Below are positions 61,657-64,000 of a DNA stretch of 64,000 bases, piece by piece. The notes below the pieces were generated by a model. That model was not told the origin of the DNA. It was given only the letters and a program-made list of their open reading frames with translations, and searched no databases. Location: contig JAFTIQ010000022.1 of NCBI GenBank assembly GCA_017456805.1, positions 62,001 to 126,000 on the forward strand, written 5' to 3'. The DNA is from Lentisphaeria bacterium (GTDB lineage: Bacteria; Verrucomicrobiota; Lentisphaeria; Victivallales; UBA1829). How positions within the stretch are numbered: position 1 is the first letter of the stretch; every line of letters starts with the position of its first letter. The translations under genes and the position numbers were made by a program.

Positions 61657-63513
61657 TTATTTCTGTTTTTCGAGCTGGATTCTGACAGAGCTCTTGAGAT
61701 ATGCCTTGGTCCGATCCTGGAACGCATCAAGGATCTTCTGGAATCCGAGAAACGCAAAGGTTGCATCCGGAGCCAGAATGTGATCTGCTCTCCAGACTTC
61801 GCCTGTAACACTGGAAATTCCTTTCGGCACATAAGTTCCCTTATCGGTGGTCACGGAAACATAGGAAATGCCCTGTCCGCCGTAGCCCTCAGCAGAAATT
61901 TCGATCTCGCTGGGAGAAATATTTTTCGGAATAAAGTAGGTCATGGTGTACAAAGCTTCGTTCTTATGCTTGAAGACACCGGCTGCGACATCGATCCACT
62001 TTCCGCCGGCACGAAGACGGATCGTGATTCTTTCCGCTCCGAAAAGATCTGCCAGTGAGTAAAGCACATCCACTCTGCCGCAGGTCTCCATCTTTTCTTC
62101 GAAATCCGCAATATTTTTGAGGAAGCCTTCTTGAAGAGAACGGAAGAATGCGGCATCCCGTGCGGTACGGATCTGTTTGCAGGCTGCAATGTTCCGTTCC
62201 CAGACAGCTGCAATATCAGCTGCGATCTCGTCAAAAGATTCCGTTTCCTGACCGTTCAGCATCTTGTAGGATGCGATCTGAAGCCGTTCGGCAGCTTCCT
62301 GCATCAGCAAGTCTGCAATGATATCGTCCACGATCATTCCGGCGAAGGTTCCGGAGAACTGATCCTGATACTTCAACAAAATCCCGGCAATGGTTCTCAA
62401 CCCGCGCATGTGTTCCCAGTTGGGACCGTCAAAGGGATGCAGAGTCATTGTGGAAGGACCGATCTTGCGGCCTTTTCCGTAAAATTCCAGATACTGCTCA
62501 ATCGCATGAAGGAAGATTTCATCTTCAGTTTCAAAGAGATTGGACATTGCGGAGTGGAGGATCATTTCGGAAGAACCTTCCGCATCATCGCTCCACAATG
62601 CACCGGTCGCGGCAATGATCGGGAAATATTTCTGCATCAAGCGGTCTTTTTTCTCCCAGGTGGTGAGAATCCCGCCCATACATTTTTTCCCTTGAACAGA
62701 AGCGGTCAGAGTTTCAATATTGCTCCAGTGATAATCTGCCGGAGCGATCACATAGTCAAATCCTTCTTTTTCATAATAGGAATGACGGTCACAGAAATCA
62801 AGGTTGGTGAAATGCCCCTTCCACTGAACTGCATTCATCTGATACTGCCAGTTCACCATGATGATATCCCGGGGGAACTTCTTGAACACATCCGGATAGA
62901 GTTCAATCATATCGTCCCACATCATCATGCGCTTGCCAAGTTTTCCGGTAACAACAGAGTGGCAGAAAAGGATATGATCCCCGTAAAGTGCCTGTTCTCC
63001 ATCATAGGTTTTTGCCTTTTCCGCACACTTTTCGCAGTATCCGATATTGAACGATTCATCTCCGCCGATATGAAGATATTTTGACGGAAAGAGTTCCGCT
63101 ACTTCGGAGAAATATGCTTCCAGAAATTCTCTGGTTTCCGGAAGAGACGGACAGAATTCCATTTTGGGAGATGCCCAGAATCTGCCGATCTTATCCCCGC
63201 GCAATTCGCAAAGATGCTGATACTTTTTGTTTTCCAGCAGCAATTCTGCATGACCGATACTTGCAAGCCCGGGGATAATATCAATCCCGCGGGTTTCTGC
63301 ATATTTTACAATCTTTTTGATCTGATCCGGACTGTATCCATCCTTTGCGCCAATGTCAAAAGTCTTTGTCCGGACACGCCATTCCAAATAAAGAAAAAGC
63401 GTATTGTAGTCTTTTTCCGCAATAAAGTCAATGAACTGGAAAATAAAATTCATTGATTCCATCTGACGGGCAAGGTCAAGCTGAACAGCCTTGATCTCAA
63501 AATTTGTTTTCAT
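61657..63513 (-). CDS. Glycoside hydrolase family 20 (beta-N-acetylhexosaminidase-like)
   Basis: 618 residues, no signal peptide, so cytoplasmic. The catalytic Asp152-Glu153 pair sits in LHIGGDES, the hallmark of GH20 substrate-assisted catalysis; YLEWRVRT, GLASIGHAE and MMWDDMIELYP fit the barrel. Releases terminal N-acetylglucosamine or N-acetylgalactosamine from glycans. The last 160 residues form a beta-rich extension. It stands alone with its own promoter and terminator. Confidence 0.9.
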   Translation of the reverse strand: MKTNFEIKAVQLDLARQMESMNFIFQFIDFIAEKDYNTLFLYLEWRVRTKTFDIGAKDGYSPDQIKKIVKYAETRGIDIIPGLASIGHAELLLENKKYQHLCELRGDKIGRFWASPKMEFCPSLPETREFLEAYFSEVAELFPSKYLHIGGDESFNIGYCEKCAEKAKTYDGEQALYGDHILFCHSVVTGKLGKRMMMWDDMIELYPDVFKKFPRDIIMVNWQYQMNAVQWKGHFTNLDFCDRHSYYEKEGFDYVIAPADYHWSNIETLTASVQGKKCMGGILTTWEKKDRLMQKYFPIIAATGALWSDDAEGSSEMILHSAMSNLFETEDEIFLHAIEQYLEFYGKGRKIGPSTMTLHPFDGPNWEHMRGLRTIAGILLKYQDQFSGTFAGMIVDDIIADLLMQEAAERLQIASYKMLNGQETESFDEIAADIAAVWERNIAACKQIRTARDAAFFRSLQEGFLKNIADFEEKMETCGRVDVLYSLADLFGAERITIRLRAGGKWIDVAAGVFKHKNEALYTMTYFIPKNISPSEIEISAEGYGGQGISYVSVTTDKGTYVPKGISSVTGEVWRADHILAPDATFAFLGFQKILDAFQDRTKAYLKSSVRIQLEKQK

Positions 63514-63563
63514 GATAATTCATCCTCAGTTATTTAAGGTAATTCTCTTTGTATGTTCGGAAT

Positions 63564-63591
63564 AATATATCCCGTTTCAACTGATTTTCCA
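63564..63591 (-). promoter_or_regulatory. Possible promoter of the GH20 gene
   Basis: Minus strand: TGGAAA (63591-63586), 16 bases, TATATT (63569-63564). The -35 is weak. Confidence 0.4.
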
Positions 63592-63646
63592 GAAGATTAA
63601 TGAAAAATATCAAAGAAAATCAATCGAAATCTGTGATAAAGCCCCG

Positions 63647-64000
63647 TTATTTCCGGAGAGATTCCAATTTTCTCCCGGCAGCAGGCATCCCCGCATCCGC
63701 AGCCTTTTTGTAAAGCTCCGCCGCTTTCGCAAGATCCAATGTCACTCCGCGCCCGAATTCATAGCATTCTGCAAGATTGAACACCGCCGGAATATACCCC
63801 TGATCAGCAGCAGCTTGAAACAGCTCCGATGCCTTCTTGAAATCCGGGGAAACCCCTTTCCCATTATAATAACAGACCCCCAGATTGCTGACGGCTGAAA
63901 CCAGCCCTTTATCGGCAGCACTTTGAAACAGTTCCGCTGCTTTTGCAAAATCCTGTTTCACACCGCGTCCGCTGAAATAACATAAACCCAGCGCATTTTG
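63647..64000 (-). CDS. Sel1-like repeat protein (partial, cut by right edge)
   Basis: The frame is open to the window edge (117 codons visible); the GTG at 63961 is internal, since NALGLCYFSGRGV continues upstream of it. Three to four Sel1-like repeats are seen (LGVCYYNGKGV, LAECYEFGRGV, AAELYKKAADAG), each about 36 residues. These helical solenoids mediate protein interactions. The N-terminus and any signal peptide lie outside the window. Confidence 0.85.
   Translation of the reverse strand, partial: QNALGLCYFSGRGVKQDFAKAAELFQSAADKGLVSAVSNLGVCYYNGKGVSPDFKKASELFQAAADQGYIPAVFNLAECYEFGRGVTLDLAKAAELYKKAADAGMPAAGRKLESLRK

Noticed and set aside
63647..63961. Sel1-repeat gene read as a complete 104-residue protein from GTG 63961
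   Set aside because: The frame and the repeat pattern continue upstream of the GTG to the window edge, so this is the C-terminal part of a longer protein.

Overview
The window looks like chromosome of a Gram-negative, probably anaerobic, polysaccharide-degrading bacterium, most likely from the Lentisphaerota (Victivallis-like). The envelope genes (kdsB, an LpxL-type acyltransferase, an RND pump) show an outer membrane with lipid A. A reverse rubrerythrin next to a PerR-like regulator suggests an anaerobe. The prepilin-like protein with an H-X9-DG motif, co-transcribed with very large secreted LamG/CBM9-like proteins, is typical of Lentisphaerota. The taxonomic call is inference; no rRNA or tRNA gene is present.

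Layout. 1-396 is the start of an AraC-type regulator that runs off the left edge. 586-5822 (minus) is an operon of prepilin, stand-alone LamG protein and a 1277-residue secreted CBM9/LamG protein; it has a perfect consensus promoter and an exact 31-bp inverted repeat around its translation start. 5944-16046 (minus) is a yihY-recC-recB-recD operon. 16173-17332 (minus) holds panD and tatD. 17555-18592 is a reverse rubrerythrin plus PerR-like oxidative-stress operon. 18851-22765 (plus) carries an HDOD protein, kdsB, rdgB and two unrecognised secreted proteins. 22874-28471 (minus) is one tight five-gene run: manA, argS, lpxL-like, MFS transporter, XRE-cupin regulator.

28743-32282 (plus) is mcsA, an mcsB homologue that has lost most catalytic residues, and a membrane histidine kinase, all overlapping. 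32339-36100 is an M29 aminopeptidase, plsY, gpsA and a rhomboid protease. 36251-48107 is a LacI-headed carbohydrate operon with two secreted proteins of about 1170-1190 residues, a cytoplasmic GH42-like enzyme, a secreted binding protein and a sugar isomerase-like protein. 48277-53076 is marR plus an RND pump lacking an outer-membrane channel gene. 53302-59004 is a housekeeping operon (lipoprotein, yicC, cysE, yggS, nnr, nudC), followed by a short alaS and a STAS protein. A GH20 hexosaminidase (61657-63513, minus) and a Sel1-repeat gene cut by the right edge close the window.

Promoters here share an unusually uniform form, TTGNNN, 16-17 bp, TATATT. The most notable candidates for something new are the McsA/pseudo-McsB/histidine kinase unit, the inverted repeat controlling the prepilin operon, and the LacI operon of unassigned giant secreted proteins.
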